Shown: positions 25,061 to 33,601 of the stretch, piece after piece
How the letters are laid out: every line of letters starts with the position of its first letter
Numbering within the stretch: the first letter of the stretch is position 1
Origin: Streptomyces fradiae
Lineage (GTDB): Bacteria > Actinomycetota > Actinomycetes > Streptomycetales > Streptomycetaceae
Length of the DNA: 64,000 nt
NCBI RefSeq assembly: GCF_041270065.1
Contig: NZ_CP065958.1
Location: 5,766,001-5,830,000, forward strand
Direction: 5' to 3'
Notes under the pieces: model-generated
Told to the model about the DNA's origin: nothing
Databases searched by the model: none
What the model saw: the letters and a program-made list of their open reading frames with translations, nothing else
Program-made: the position numbers and the translations under genes

Positions 25061-28000
25061 GTGCACCTCAAGGCCCTGACGCTCCGCGGTTTCAAGTCGT
25101 TCGCCTCCGCCACCACGCTGCGGTTCGAACCGGGAATCACCTGCGTCGTCGGGCCCAACGGCTCGGGCAAGTCCAATGTCGTGGACGCGCTGTCCTGGGT
25201 CATGGGAGAGCAGGGCGCCAAGTCGCTGCGCGGCGGCAAGATGGAGGACGTCATCTTCGCCGGCACGACCGGGCGCCCGCCGCTCGGCCGCGCCGAGGTC
25301 TCGCTGACCATCGACAACTCCGACGGCGCGCTGCCGATCGACTACGCCGAAGTCACCATCACCCGGATCATGTTCCGCGGCGGCAGCAGCGAGTACCAGA
25401 TCAACGGCGACACCTGCCGGCTGCTCGACATCCAGGACCTGCTGTCCGACTCGGGCATCGGCCGCGAGATGCACGTCATCGTCGGCCAGGGGCAGCTCGA
25501 CTCCGTCCTGCACGCCGACCCGGCGGGCCGCCGTGCCTTCATCGAGGAGGCCGCCGGCGTCCTCAAGCACCGCAAGCGCAAGGAGAAGGCGCTGCGGAAG
25601 CTGGACGCGATGCAGGCCAACCTCGCGCGCGTCCAGGACCTCACCGACGAACTGCGCCGCCAGCTCAAGCCGCTCGGCCGGCAGGCCGCGGTCGCCCGCC
25701 GCGCCGCCGTCATCCAGGCCGACCTGCGCGACGCGCGGCTGCGGCTGCTCTCCGACGACCTCGTACGCCTCAAGGAGGCGCTGAAGGCGGAGGTCGCCGA
25801 CGAGGCCGCGCTGCTCGCCCGCAAGGAGGCCACCGAGGCCGAACTGAGGGCGGCCCTCGCGAAGGAGGCCGGCCTGGAGGACGAGGTGCGCCGCCTCGCG
25901 CCGCGGCTCCAGCGCGCCCAGCAGAGCTGGTACGAGCTGTCGCAGCTCGCCGAGCGGGTGCGCGGCACCGTCTCCCTCGCCGACGCCCGGATCACCAGCG
26001 CCACCGCGCAGCCGCCGGAGGAGCGGCGCGGCCGCGACCCGGAGGACATGGAGCGCGAGGCCGCCCGCATCCGCGAGCAGGAGGCCGAACTGGAGGCCGC
26101 CCTCGAAGCCGCCGAGCGCGCCCTCGACGACACCGTCGCCCACCGCGCCGAACTGGAACGCGCCCTCGCCGTCGAGGAGCGCCGCCTCAAGGACCTCGCG
26201 CGCGCCATCGCCGACCGCCGCGAGGGCCTCGCCCGGCTGCACGGCCAGGTCAACGCGGCCCGCTCGCGCGCCGCTTCGGCCCAGGCCGAGATCGACCGGA
26301 TGGCCGCCGCCCGCGACGAGGCCCAGGAGCGGGCGGTTGCCGCCCAGGAGGAGTACGAGCAGCTGCAGGCCGAGGTCGACGGCCTCGACGCGGGCGACAC
26401 CGAGCTGGGGGAGCGCTACGAGGCCGCCCGCCGCGAACTCGCCGACGCCGAGACCGCCCTCACCGCCGCCCGCGAGGCCGCCGCCGAAGCCGACCGCTCC
26501 CGCGCCGCCACCCGCGCCCGCCACGACGCCCTCGCCCTGGGCCTGCGCCGCAAGGACGGCACCGGCGCCCTGCTCTCCGCCGGCCTCACCGGCCTGCTCG
26601 GCCCGGCCGCCGAACTCCTCACCGTCACCCCCGGATACGAGCTCCCCCTCGCCGCCGCCCTGGGCGCCGCCGCCGACGCCCTCGCCGTCACCAGCCCCGC
26701 CACCGCCGCCGAGGCGCTGCGCCTGCTGCGCAAGCAGGACGCGGGGCGGGCGGCACTGCTGCTGGCGGGCGACCAGCCGGCCGTACCGGAGGTGCCGCTG
26801 CCGGACGGGGTGCATGCGGCCGCCTCCCTCGTCACCGGCCCCGCCGAACTCATCGGCTCCGTACGGAGGTTGCTGCGCGGCATCGTGGTCGTCACCGGGC
26901 TCGACGAGGCCGTCGAGCTGGTGCGGGCGCGGCCGGAGCTGACGGCGGTGACCGGCGAGGGGGACCTCCTGGGCGCGCACTTCGCGCAGGGCGGTTCCGC
27001 CGGGGCGCCCAGTCTCCTGGAGGTGCAGGCCTCGGTGGACGAGGCGGCGGCCGAGCTGGCCGAACTGGAGGTGCGCTGCGCCGAGCTGGTCACCGCCAAG
27101 GAGGCGGCCCAGGAGCGGCGGCGTGAGGCGGCGCGGCTGGTGGAGGAGCTGGCCGAGCGGCGCAGGACGGCCGACCGGGAGAAGTCGCAGGTGGCGCAGC
27201 AGCTCGGCCGGCTGGCCGGGCAGGCCAGGGGAGCGGCCGGGGAGGCCGAGCGGACCGCCGCCGCGGCGGCCCGGGCCGAGGAGGCCCTGGAGAGGGCGCT
27301 CGTCGAGGCGGAGGAGCTGACCGAGCGGCTGCTGGTCGCGGAGGAGACCCTGCAGGACGAGGGGGCGGAGGAGCCCGACGCGTCGGTGCGCGACCGGCTC
27401 GCGATCGACGGTTCCAACGCGCGCCAGACCGAGATGGAGGCCCGCCTCCAGGTCCGTACCCACGAGGAGCGGGTCAAGGGCCTGGCCGGCCGGGCGGACT
27501 CGCTCGACCGGGCGGCCCGCGCCGAGCGCGAGGCCCGGGCGCGCGCCGAGCAGCGCCGGGCCCGGCTGCGCCACGAGGCCGAGGTCGCCCGGGCCGTCGC
27601 CGCCGGCGCCCGCCAGCTGCTCGCCCACATCGAGGTGTCGCTGACCCGCGCCGAGCGGGAGCGCGCGCTCGCCGAGGCGGCCAAGGGCGCCCGCGAGCAG
27701 GGCCTGACGGCGGCCCGCACCAGGGGCCGCGAGCTGAAGGCGGAGCTGGACAAGCTCACCGACTCGGTGCACCGCGGCGAGGTGCTCGGCGCGGAGAAGC
27801 GCCTGCGGATCGAGCAGCTGGAGTCCCGCTCCCTGGAGGAGCTGGGTGTCGAACCGGCGGCGCTGGTCGAGGAGTACGGCCCCCACCAGCCCGTACCGCC
27901 GTCGCCGCCAGCCGAGGGCGAGACGCTCCCCGACGACCCCGACCACCCGCGCAACCAGCCCCGGCCCTTCGTCCGCGCGGAGCAGGAGAAGCGGCTGAAG

Positions 28001-28618
28001 GCCGCCGAACGGGCGTATCAGCAGCTCGGCAAGGTGAATCCGCTCGCCCTGGAGGAGTTCGCGGCCCTGGAGGAACGGCACCAGTTCCTGTCGGAGCAGC
28101 TGGAGGACCTGAAGAAGACCCGGACGGACCTCCTTCAGGTCGTGAAGGAGGTCGATCTGCGCGTCGAGCAGGTCTTCACCGAGGCGTACCGGGACACCGC
28201 CCGCGAGTTCGAGGGCGTGTTCTCCCGGCTCTTCCCCGGCGGCGAGGGCCGGCTGGTGCTCACCGACCCGGACAACATGCTCACCACCGGCGTGGACGTC
28301 GAGGCCCGCCCGCCGGGCAAGAAGGTCAAGCGGCTCTCGCTGCTCTCCGGCGGCGAGCGCTCGCTGACGGCCGTGGCGCTGCTGGTCTCCATCTTCAAGG
28401 CGCGGCCCAGCCCGTTCTACGTGATGGACGAGGTCGAGGCGGCGCTCGACGACACCAACCTGCAGCGGCTGATCCGGATCATGCAGGAGCTCCAGGAGTC
28501 CTCGCAGCTGATCGTGATCACGCACCAGAAGCGCACGATGGAGGTCGCGGACGCGCTGTACGGCGTGTCGATGCAGGGCGACGGCGTCTCGAAGGTGATC
28601 AGCCAGCGGCTCCGCTGA
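25061..28618 (+). CDS. smc: Chromosome segregation ATPase SMC
   Basis: 1185 residues. The N-terminal head has GFKSFA and Walker A GPNGSGKSN at 31-39, with QGQLDSVLH as Q-loop region. Two long coiled coils flank the hinge at about 500-660 (GLRRKDGTGALLSAGLTGLL). The C-terminal head has signature LSGGERSLTAVALL near 1095 and Walker B FYVMDEVEAALDD near 1120. SMC compacts and helps segregate chromosomes, with ScpAB encoded elsewhere. Start GTG 25061 gives MHLKALTLRGFKSF and has no Shine-Dalgarno; TAGAGT at 25047-25052 suggests a leaderless mRNA. Confidence 0.98.
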   Translation: MHLKALTLRGFKSFASATTLRFEPGITCVVGPNGSGKSNVVDALSWVMGEQGAKSLRGGKMEDVIFAGTTGRPPLGRAEVSLTIDNSDGALPIDYAEVTITRIMFRGGSSEYQINGDTCRLLDIQDLLSDSGIGREMHVIVGQGQLDSVLHADPAGRRAFIEEAAGVLKHRKRKEKALRKLDAMQANLARVQDLTDELRRQLKPLGRQAAVARRAAVIQADLRDARLRLLSDDLVRLKEALKAEVADEAALLARKEATEAELRAALAKEAGLEDEVRRLAPRLQRAQQSWYELSQLAERVRGTVSLADARITSATAQPPEERRGRDPEDMEREAARIREQEAELEAALEAAERALDDTVAHRAELERALAVEERRLKDLARAIADRREGLARLHGQVNAARSRAASAQAEIDRMAAARDEAQERAVAAQEEYEQLQAEVDGLDAGDTELGERYEAARRELADAETALTAAREAAAEADRSRAATRARHDALALGLRRKDGTGALLSAGLTGLLGPAAELLTVTPGYELPLAAALGAAADALAVTSPATAAEALRLLRKQDAGRAALLLAGDQPAVPEVPLPDGVHAAASLVTGPAELIGSVRRLLRGIVVVTGLDEAVELVRARPELTAVTGEGDLLGAHFAQGGSAGAPSLLEVQASVDEAAAELAELEVRCAELVTAKEAAQERRREAARLVEELAERRRTADREKSQVAQQLGRLAGQARGAAGEAERTAAAAARAEEALERALVEAEELTERLLVAEETLQDEGAEEPDASVRDRLAIDGSNARQTEMEARLQVRTHEERVKGLAGRADSLDRAARAEREARARAEQRRARLRHEAEVARAVAAGARQLLAHIEVSLTRAERERALAEAAKGAREQGLTAARTRGRELKAELDKLTDSVHRGEVLGAEKRLRIEQLESRSLEELGVEPAALVEEYGPHQPVPPSPPAEGETLPDDPDHPRNQPRPFVRAEQEKRLKAAERAYQQLGKVNPLALEEFAALEERHQFLSEQLEDLKKTRTDLLQVVKEVDLRVEQVFTEAYRDTAREFEGVFSRLFPGGEGRLVLTDPDNMLTTGVDVEARPPGKKVKRLSLLSGGERSLTAVALLVSIFKARPSPFYVMDEVEAALDDTNLQRLIRIMQELQESSQLIVITHQKRTMEVADALYGVSMQGDGVSKVISQRLR

Positions 28619-28653
28619 GCAGGCTCCTTTCCCAGGGCGACTCCTCAAGATCA

Positions 28654-28800
28654 CTTCAACTCCTGAAGGCAACAAGCCATCGAGTGCGTTTCAAGTCATA
28701 CGACATCGCCTATTGACTTCGAAACCTGAAGGCATAGTCTCTGCAACGTTGCTTTTACCTTCAAGTGGTGCCCGGCGTGAACTTGTGCCCCACTTGAAGG
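28654..28800 (+). promoter_or_regulatory. glcP promoter with repeated TTCAA/TTGAA half-sites
   Basis: TTGACT (28713-28718), 16 bases, TAGTCT (28735-28740) form a good vegetative promoter. Around it CTTCA/TGAAG half-sites recur: CTTCA-ACTCC-TGAAG (28654-28668), CTTC-N6-TGAAG overlapping the -35 to -10 interval (28717-28731), and the perfect 11-bp arms CCTTCAAGTGG (28758-28768) and CCACTTGAAGG (28790-28800) in the leader. The last pair could be a transcript hairpin or an operator pair. The regulator is unknown; glucose-transport control is the natural context. Confidence 0.6.
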
Positions 28801-28850
28801 GCTCGCCCCCCACCGCACCGGCGACGCTGCCGGAGCCCCGAGGAGTCCTT

Positions 28851-30284
28851 GTGACCAGCACCGCGCAGGCGCCCACACCGCCTTCGTCCGAAGGCCGTTC
28901 GGCCCATCCGGACCACATCGGACACGTCATCTTCATCACGGCGTCCGCCGCGATGGGCGGCTTCCTCTTCGGCTACGACAGCTCCGTCATCAACGGCGCC
29001 GTCGAGGCCATCCGCGACCGCTACGACATCGGCTCCGGCACCCTCGCCCAGGTCATCGCCATCGCCCTGATCGGCTGCGCCATCGGCGCCGCCACCGCCG
29101 GCCGGATCGCCGACCGCATCGGCCGGATCCGCTGCATGCAGATCTCCGCCGTGCTCTTCGCCGTCAGCGCCGTCGGCTCCGCGCTGCCCTTCGCCCTCTG
29201 GGACCTCGCCTTCTGGCGGATCGTCGGCGGCTTCGCCATCGGCATGGCCTCCGTCATCGGCCCCGCCTACATCGCCGAGGTCGCCCCCGCCGCGTACCGC
29301 GGCCGCCTCGGCTCCTTCCAGCAGGCCGCCATCGTCATCGGCATCGCCATCTCCCAGCTGGTCAACTACGGCATCCTGCAGATCGCCGACGGCGACCAGC
29401 GCGGCGAGATCGCCGGCCTGGAGGCCTGGCAGTGGATGCTCGGCGTGATGGTCGTCCCCGCCCTCCTCTACGGCCTGCTCTCCTTCGCGATCCCCGAGTC
29501 CCCGCGCTTCCTCATCTCCGTCGGCCGGACCGACCGTGCCAAGGAGGTCCTCGCCGAGGTCGAGGGCCACGGCGTCGACCTGGACCGCCGGGTCGCCGAG
29601 ATCGACCTGGCCATGCGCAGCGAGCACAAGTCCACCTTCAGGGACCTGATGACCGCCGGCAGCCGGTTCAAGCTGCTCCCCATCGTCTGGGTCGGCATCG
29701 GCCTCTCCGTCTTCCAGCAGCTCGTCGGCATCAACGTCGCCTTCTACTACTCCGCGACGCTGTGGCAGTCCGTCGGCATCGACCCCTCGGGCTCGTTCTT
29801 CTACTCGTTCACCACGTCGATCATCAACATCGTCGGCACCGTGATCGCGATGGTCCTGGTCGACCGGGTCGGCCGCAAGCCGCTCGCCCTCGTCGGCTCC
29901 GTCGGCATGGCGATCGCCCTCGCCTTCGAGGCCTGGGCCTTCTCCGCCGACCTCGTCGACGGCAAGCTCCCCACCACCCAGGGCGTCGTGGCGCTCGTCG
30001 CCGCCCACGTCTTCGTACTCTTCTTCGCCCTCTCGTGGGGCGTGGTCGTCTGGGTCTTCCTCGGCGAGATGTTCCCCAACCGGATCCGCGCCGCCGCCCT
30101 CGGCGTCGCCGCCTCCGCCCAGTGGATCGCCAACTGGGCCATCACCGCCAGCTTCCCGTCCCTCGCGGACTGGAACCTCTCCGGCACCTACGTCATCTAC
30201 ACGGTCTTCGCCGTGCTCTCGATCCCCTTCGTGCTCAGGTACGTCAGGGAGACCAAGGGCAAGGCGTTGGAGGAGATGGGCTAA
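28851..30284 (+). CDS. glcP: Glucose permease, MFS sugar-porter family
   Basis: 477 residues with about 12 membrane segments. The sugar-porter signatures are present: GGFLFGYDSSVINGA in helix 1, GRIADRIGRIRCM in loop 2-3, PESPRFL after helix 6, QQLVGINVAFYYSATLW in helix 7 and DRVGRKPLAL in loop 8-9. Gene context beside smc matches glcP1 of S. coelicolor, the main glucose uptake system and partner of glucose kinase in carbon repression; that link comes from remembered gene order. Start GTG 28851 has GAGGAG six bases upstream. A long 5' leader of about 105 nt contains an 11-bp inverted repeat. Confidence 0.92.
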   Translation: MTSTAQAPTPPSSEGRSAHPDHIGHVIFITASAAMGGFLFGYDSSVINGAVEAIRDRYDIGSGTLAQVIAIALIGCAIGAATAGRIADRIGRIRCMQISAVLFAVSAVGSALPFALWDLAFWRIVGGFAIGMASVIGPAYIAEVAPAAYRGRLGSFQQAAIVIGIAISQLVNYGILQIADGDQRGEIAGLEAWQWMLGVMVVPALLYGLLSFAIPESPRFLISVGRTDRAKEVLAEVEGHGVDLDRRVAEIDLAMRSEHKSTFRDLMTAGSRFKLLPIVWVGIGLSVFQQLVGINVAFYYSATLWQSVGIDPSGSFFYSFTTSIINIVGTVIAMVLVDRVGRKPLALVGSVGMAIALAFEAWAFSADLVDGKLPTTQGVVALVAAHVFVLFFALSWGVVVWVFLGEMFPNRIRAAALGVAASAQWIANWAITASFPSLADWNLSGTYVIYTVFAVLSIPFVLRYVRETKGKALEEMG

Positions 30285-30312
30285 TCCCCGCTGCCCTCTC
30301 CTCTGGTACGGA

Positions 30313-30353
30313 ACTGCCCCGGTTCGAGGCCCTACGCCTTGAGCCGGGGCAGT
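30313..30353. terminator. Shared terminator of glcP and the LLM gene
   Basis: ACTGCCCCGGTTCGAGG pairs with CCTTGAGCCGGGGCAGT: 17 bp including two wobble pairs, loop CCCTACG. The stem overlaps the last codons and stop of the leftward LLM gene, so it can end both convergent transcripts. Confidence 0.78.
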
Positions 30354-31309
30354 ACGCCTTCACCGAACAGGCGCACGCTCCGCCACCCCTCCTCCAGCGG
30401 CATCCCGCCGCACAGCGGATGCAGCACCAGACTCTCCAGCTCCGCCCCGAGCGCCACGCACTCGTCCGGCGTCACCACCCGGTAGACGCCCTCCGCCCGC
30501 AGCTCCGCCACCGTCCCCGCCGTCGACCGCACCGCCGAGCGGATGTCCTTCGACTGCCAGGACGCATAGGTCCGCGCCTCGTGCAGGAAGTGCTCCCCGT
30601 ACTCCGCCCACGTCCGGTCCGGATCCTCCGCCACGTGCAGCAGCGGCGTCTCGCGGGCCGGCATCATCGTCCAGCCCTCCGTCCCGTACGCCGCGCACTG
30701 CTCCTGGTAGTACGTCTCCAGCTCCGGCAGATGCGCGCTCGGGAACAGCGGCAGCCCCAGCCGCGCCGCCCGCCGGGCCGCCGCCCGCGACGAGCCGCCG
30801 ACCAGCAGGAGCGGGTGCGGCCGGGTGAACGGCCGCGGGGTGACCCGTACCGTACGGCCCTGATACGTGAAGGGCTCGCCCGACCACGCGGCCAGCAGGG
30901 TCTCCAGGAGCAGGTCCTGCAGCTTGCCCCGGCGCCCCCAGTCGACCCCGCGCTCCTCGTACTCCTCCGGCCGGTAGCCGATCCCCGCCACCGTCACGAG
31001 CCGCCCGCCGCTCAGCAGGTCCAGTACCGCGATCTCCTCCGCGAGCCGCAGCGGATCGTGCAGCGGCCCGATGATCGCCGAGACGGTCACCGCGATCCGC
31101 TTCGTCGCCCCGAAGACCGCGCCCGCGAAGGCGAAGGGGGAGGGCAGCCAGTTGTTCGCGACCCCGTGGTGCTCCTCGGTCTGCACGGTGTCGACCCCGT
31201 GCGCGTCGGCGTGTGCGGCCATCTCCACGGCGGCCCGGTAGCGGGCCGAGAGCGAGACCGGGTCGGCGTGCGGGTCGACGAGGTTGAAGCGGACGACGGT
31301 GAACGGCAT
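30332..31309 (-). CDS. LLM-class flavin-dependent oxidoreductase
   Basis: 325 residues from ATG 31309 behind GGAGGGG. It has the luciferase-like TIM-barrel pattern: VQTEEHHGVANNWLPSPFAF, RIAVTVSAIIGPLHDPLRLA, DLLSGGRLVTVAGIGYRPEE and LLVGGSSRAAARRAARLG. Such enzymes use FMN or F420; residues that would decide between them cannot be judged by eye, although cofC in this window shows the host makes F420. Substrate unknown. Upstream is the palindrome at 31358-31372. Confidence 0.88.
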   Translation of the reverse strand: MPFTVVRFNLVDPHADPVSLSARYRAAVEMAAHADAHGVDTVQTEEHHGVANNWLPSPFAFAGAVFGATKRIAVTVSAIIGPLHDPLRLAEEIAVLDLLSGGRLVTVAGIGYRPEEYEERGVDWGRRGKLQDLLLETLLAAWSGEPFTYQGRTVRVTPRPFTRPHPLLLVGGSSRAAARRAARLGLPLFPSAHLPELETYYQEQCAAYGTEGWTMMPARETPLLHVAEDPDRTWAEYGEHFLHEARTYASWQSKDIRSAVRSTAGTVAELRAEGVYRVVTPDECVALGAELESLVLHPLCGGMPLEEGWRSVRLFGEGVLPRLKA

Positions 31310-31615
31310 GGGGACCCCTCCGCGGTGGGTGGGTGGCGCAGGCGGGAGGGAGGTTAGCTGACGTGGCGTCAGATGAGAACCGGGTCGACGACCTCGGGGC
31401 AGGGGGTGTGTCGGCCCACTGAATGGGCCGACACACCCCCTGGGTGCGCTGAGCGCGCCTGAACCGACTCGCCATACTGGAGTGGTTGTGACTCCGCCCA
31501 CTGGGCTTCCCGTCGGCGTGGCGCCGAACGGCGGACCAGCCCGGCCCGCGGGGCAGTACCCCACTGGAGAACGACGGCGAGTCCATCCCGGTCACGCCGC
31601 ATACTTAGAAGCGTT
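31310..31615. other. Divergent intergenic region with a TetR-type palindrome and a strong hairpin
   Basis: No gene is supported in these 306 bases between the leftward LLM gene and ftsY. CTGACG-TGG-CGTCAG (31358-31372) is a perfect 6+6 dyad of the kind bound by TetR-family repressors and lies about 50 bases before the LLM start codon. At 31402-31440 GGGGGTGTGTCGGCCCA pairs perfectly with TGGGCCGACACACCCCC (17 bp, loop CTGAA), a terminator-quality hairpin with no gene ending before it. CATACT at 31600-31605 is a possible -10 for a leaderless or nearly leaderless ftsY message. Confidence 0.65.
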
Positions 31616-32842
31616 ATGGAACTCATCCTTGCTGTAGTCATCGCTCTGGTCGTCGCGGTCGCCGTGACCGGCGGGCTCGTGATCAGCGGCCGCAAGAAGA
31701 AGCAGCTGCCGCCGGCCGAGCCGCCGTCCACCGCCCCGACCATCACCGCTCCGCCCGCCGAACCGCACATCGGCGACGAGGCGGAGACACCGCGGGAAGA
31801 ACCACGCCGCACCGTCGAAGAGGTCGAGCTCCCGCCCACCGCCGAGGCCCCGGTCGTCGTCGAGGAGCCCGTCGAGGGATCCGTCGAGGAGCTCGCCGCC
31901 CCCGAGATCGAGGTGCCCGAGCCGACCGCCGGGCGGCTGGTCCGGCTGCGCGCCCGGCTCGCCCGCTCGCAGAACTCGCTCGGCAAGGGACTGCTCTCGC
32001 TGCTGTCCCGCGAGCACCTCGACGAGGACACCTGGGAGGAGATCGAGGAGACCCTCCTCACCGCCGACGTCGGCGTCGCCCCCACCCAGGAGCTGGTCGA
32101 GCGGCTGCGCGAGCGCGTCAAGGTGCTCGGCACCCGCACCCCCGAGGAGCTGCGCGGCCTGCTGCGCGAGGAGCTGATCACCCTCCTCGGCGCCGACCTG
32201 GACCGCTCGGTGCGCACCGAGAGCCCCGAGGACGTCCCCGGCGTCGTCATGGTCGTCGGCGTCAACGGCACCGGCAAGACCACCACCACCGGCAAGCTGG
32301 CCCGCGTCCTGGTCGCCGACGGCAAGTCCGTCGTCCTCGGCGCCGCCGACACCTTCCGCGCCGCCGCCGCCGACCAGCTGCAGACCTGGGGCGAGCGGGT
32401 CGGCGCGCGCACCGTGCGCGGCCCGGAGGGCGGCGACCCGGCCTCCATCGCCTTCGACGCGGTCAAGGAGGGCATCGCCGAGAAGGCCGACGTCGTCCTC
32501 ATCGACACCGCCGGCCGGCTGCACACCAAGACCGGCCTCATGGACGAGCTCGGCAAGGTCAAGCGCGTCGTGGAGAAGCACGGCCCGCTCGACGAGATCC
32601 TGCTCGTCCTCGACGCCACCACCGGTCAGAACGGCCTCATCCAGGCCCGTGTCTTCGCCGAGGTCGTCGACATCACCGGCATCGTCCTCACCAAGCTCGA
32701 CGGCACCGCCAAGGGCGGCATCGTCGTCGCCGTCCAGCGCGAGCTGGGCGTCCCGGTCAAGCTGATCGGCCTGGGCGAGGGCCCGGACGACCTGGCCCCG
32801 TTCGAGCCGGGCGCGTTCGTCGACGCCCTGATCGGCGACTGA
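31616..32842 (+). CDS. ftsY: Signal recognition particle receptor FtsY
   Basis: 408 residues. Residues 3-24 (LILAVVIALVVAVAVTGGLV) are a true transmembrane anchor, as in actinobacterial FtsY; residues 30-115 are the acidic A domain. The NG GTPase has GVNGTGKTTTTGKLA near 215, DTAGRLHTKTGLMDELGK and TKLDGTAKGG. It docks Ffh-bound ribosomes at the membrane; Ffh is encoded in this window at 40159. No Shine-Dalgarno precedes ATG 31616. Confidence 0.97.
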   Translation: MELILAVVIALVVAVAVTGGLVISGRKKKQLPPAEPPSTAPTITAPPAEPHIGDEAETPREEPRRTVEEVELPPTAEAPVVVEEPVEGSVEELAAPEIEVPEPTAGRLVRLRARLARSQNSLGKGLLSLLSREHLDEDTWEEIEETLLTADVGVAPTQELVERLRERVKVLGTRTPEELRGLLREELITLLGADLDRSVRTESPEDVPGVVMVVGVNGTGKTTTTGKLARVLVADGKSVVLGAADTFRAAAADQLQTWGERVGARTVRGPEGGDPASIAFDAVKEGIAEKADVVLIDTAGRLHTKTGLMDELGKVKRVVEKHGPLDEILLVLDATTGQNGLIQARVFAEVVDITGIVLTKLDGTAKGGIVVAVQRELGVPVKLIGLGEGPDDLAPFEPGAFVDALIGD

Positions 32843-32871
32843 GACCGTTCGAACCGAGACCGTTCGACACG

Positions 32872-32913
32872 GAGAAGTGCCCCTGCCGCAGCTCAACGGC
32901 AGGGGCCCTTCTC
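32872..32913. terminator. Terminator between ftsY and the primase-like gene
   Basis: GAGAAG-TGCCCCTGCCG and CGGCAGGGGC-CCTTCTC pair around CAGCTCAA, a stem of about 15 bp with one interior mismatch. It lies between two convergent genes. Confidence 0.75.
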
Positions 32914-32947
32914 CGTACCGGGACCGGCGCACGCCGGCCGGCGCCGG

Positions 32948-33601
32948 TCAGCGGTGGGTGCGGTGGCAGATGTACGCGAGGGTGCCGAGCAGCAGCCGGG
33001 CCTGCGGCGGCGCCCCCGCGGTGTCGAGCGTCGGCGGCCGCAGCCACCGCACCGGCCCGAGACCGCCCAGATCCGACGGCGGCGCCGTCACATGCCCGCC
33101 CGGGCCCAGACAGTGCAGGTCCAGATCGGCGTCGTCCCAGCCCATCCGGTACAGCAGCCCGGGCAGCTCGGCCGCCGCGCCCGGCGCCACGAAGAACTGC
33201 GCCCGGCCGGCCGGCGTCGCGCACACCGGGCCCAGCGGCAGCCCCATCCTCTCGAGCCGGACAAGCGCCCGGCGGCCCGCCGCCTCGGCGACCTCGATCA
33301 CGTCGAAGGAGCGGCCCACCGGCAGCAGCAGCGCCGCCCCGGGGTACTCCGACCACGCCTTGGTCGCGACGTCGAGACCCGCGCCGGCCGGGACCGGCTC
33401 GGCGAAGGGGAGGGGGTGCGCCCCCGGCGCCGTACAGACCGGATCGCCGCAGGAGCAGCGGCCGGCGGCCGCCCGCGCCCCCGGGACGACGTCCCAGCCC
33501 CACAGTCCGGTGTACTCGGCCACCGCTGTGCACTCCGTCGTGCGTACGCGGCGACGTGAGCCGGACCGCTTCTCACGAATGCCGCCGATCGTGAAGCCCA
33601 T
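32948..33601 (-). CDS. Degenerate primase-polymerase N-terminal-like protein
   Basis: 217 residues from ATG 33601 (MGFTIGGIREKRSGSR) behind GGAGGGGG. The order of elements, LWGWDVVPGARAAAGRCSCG with CxC and C in a PGAHP context, then ATKAWSEYPGAALLLPVGR and FDVIEVAEAAGRRAL, follows the bifunctional primase/polymerase (AEP-type) N-terminal domain that occurs on phages and plasmids. It lacks a helicase part, and the acidic pair appears as DVIE, not DxD. This reads as a domesticated stand-alone protein. It lies between ftsY and nsdA, and I recall a homologue there in S. coelicolor. Function unknown. Confidence 0.7.
   Translation of the reverse strand: MGFTIGGIREKRSGSRRRVRTTECTAVAEYTGLWGWDVVPGARAAAGRCSCGDPVCTAPGAHPLPFAEPVPAGAGLDVATKAWSEYPGAALLLPVGRSFDVIEVAEAAGRRALVRLERMGLPLGPVCATPAGRAQFFVAPGAAAELPGLLYRMGWDDADLDLHCLGPGGHVTAPPSDLGGLGPVRWLRPPTLDTAGAPPQARLLLGTLAYICHRTHR

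Noticed and set aside
31375..31464. A 29-codon frame (ATG AGA ACC...) spanning the orphan hairpin upstream of ftsY, as a possible leader peptide.
   Set aside because: No ribosome binding site and no run of regulatory codons; its length is within chance.
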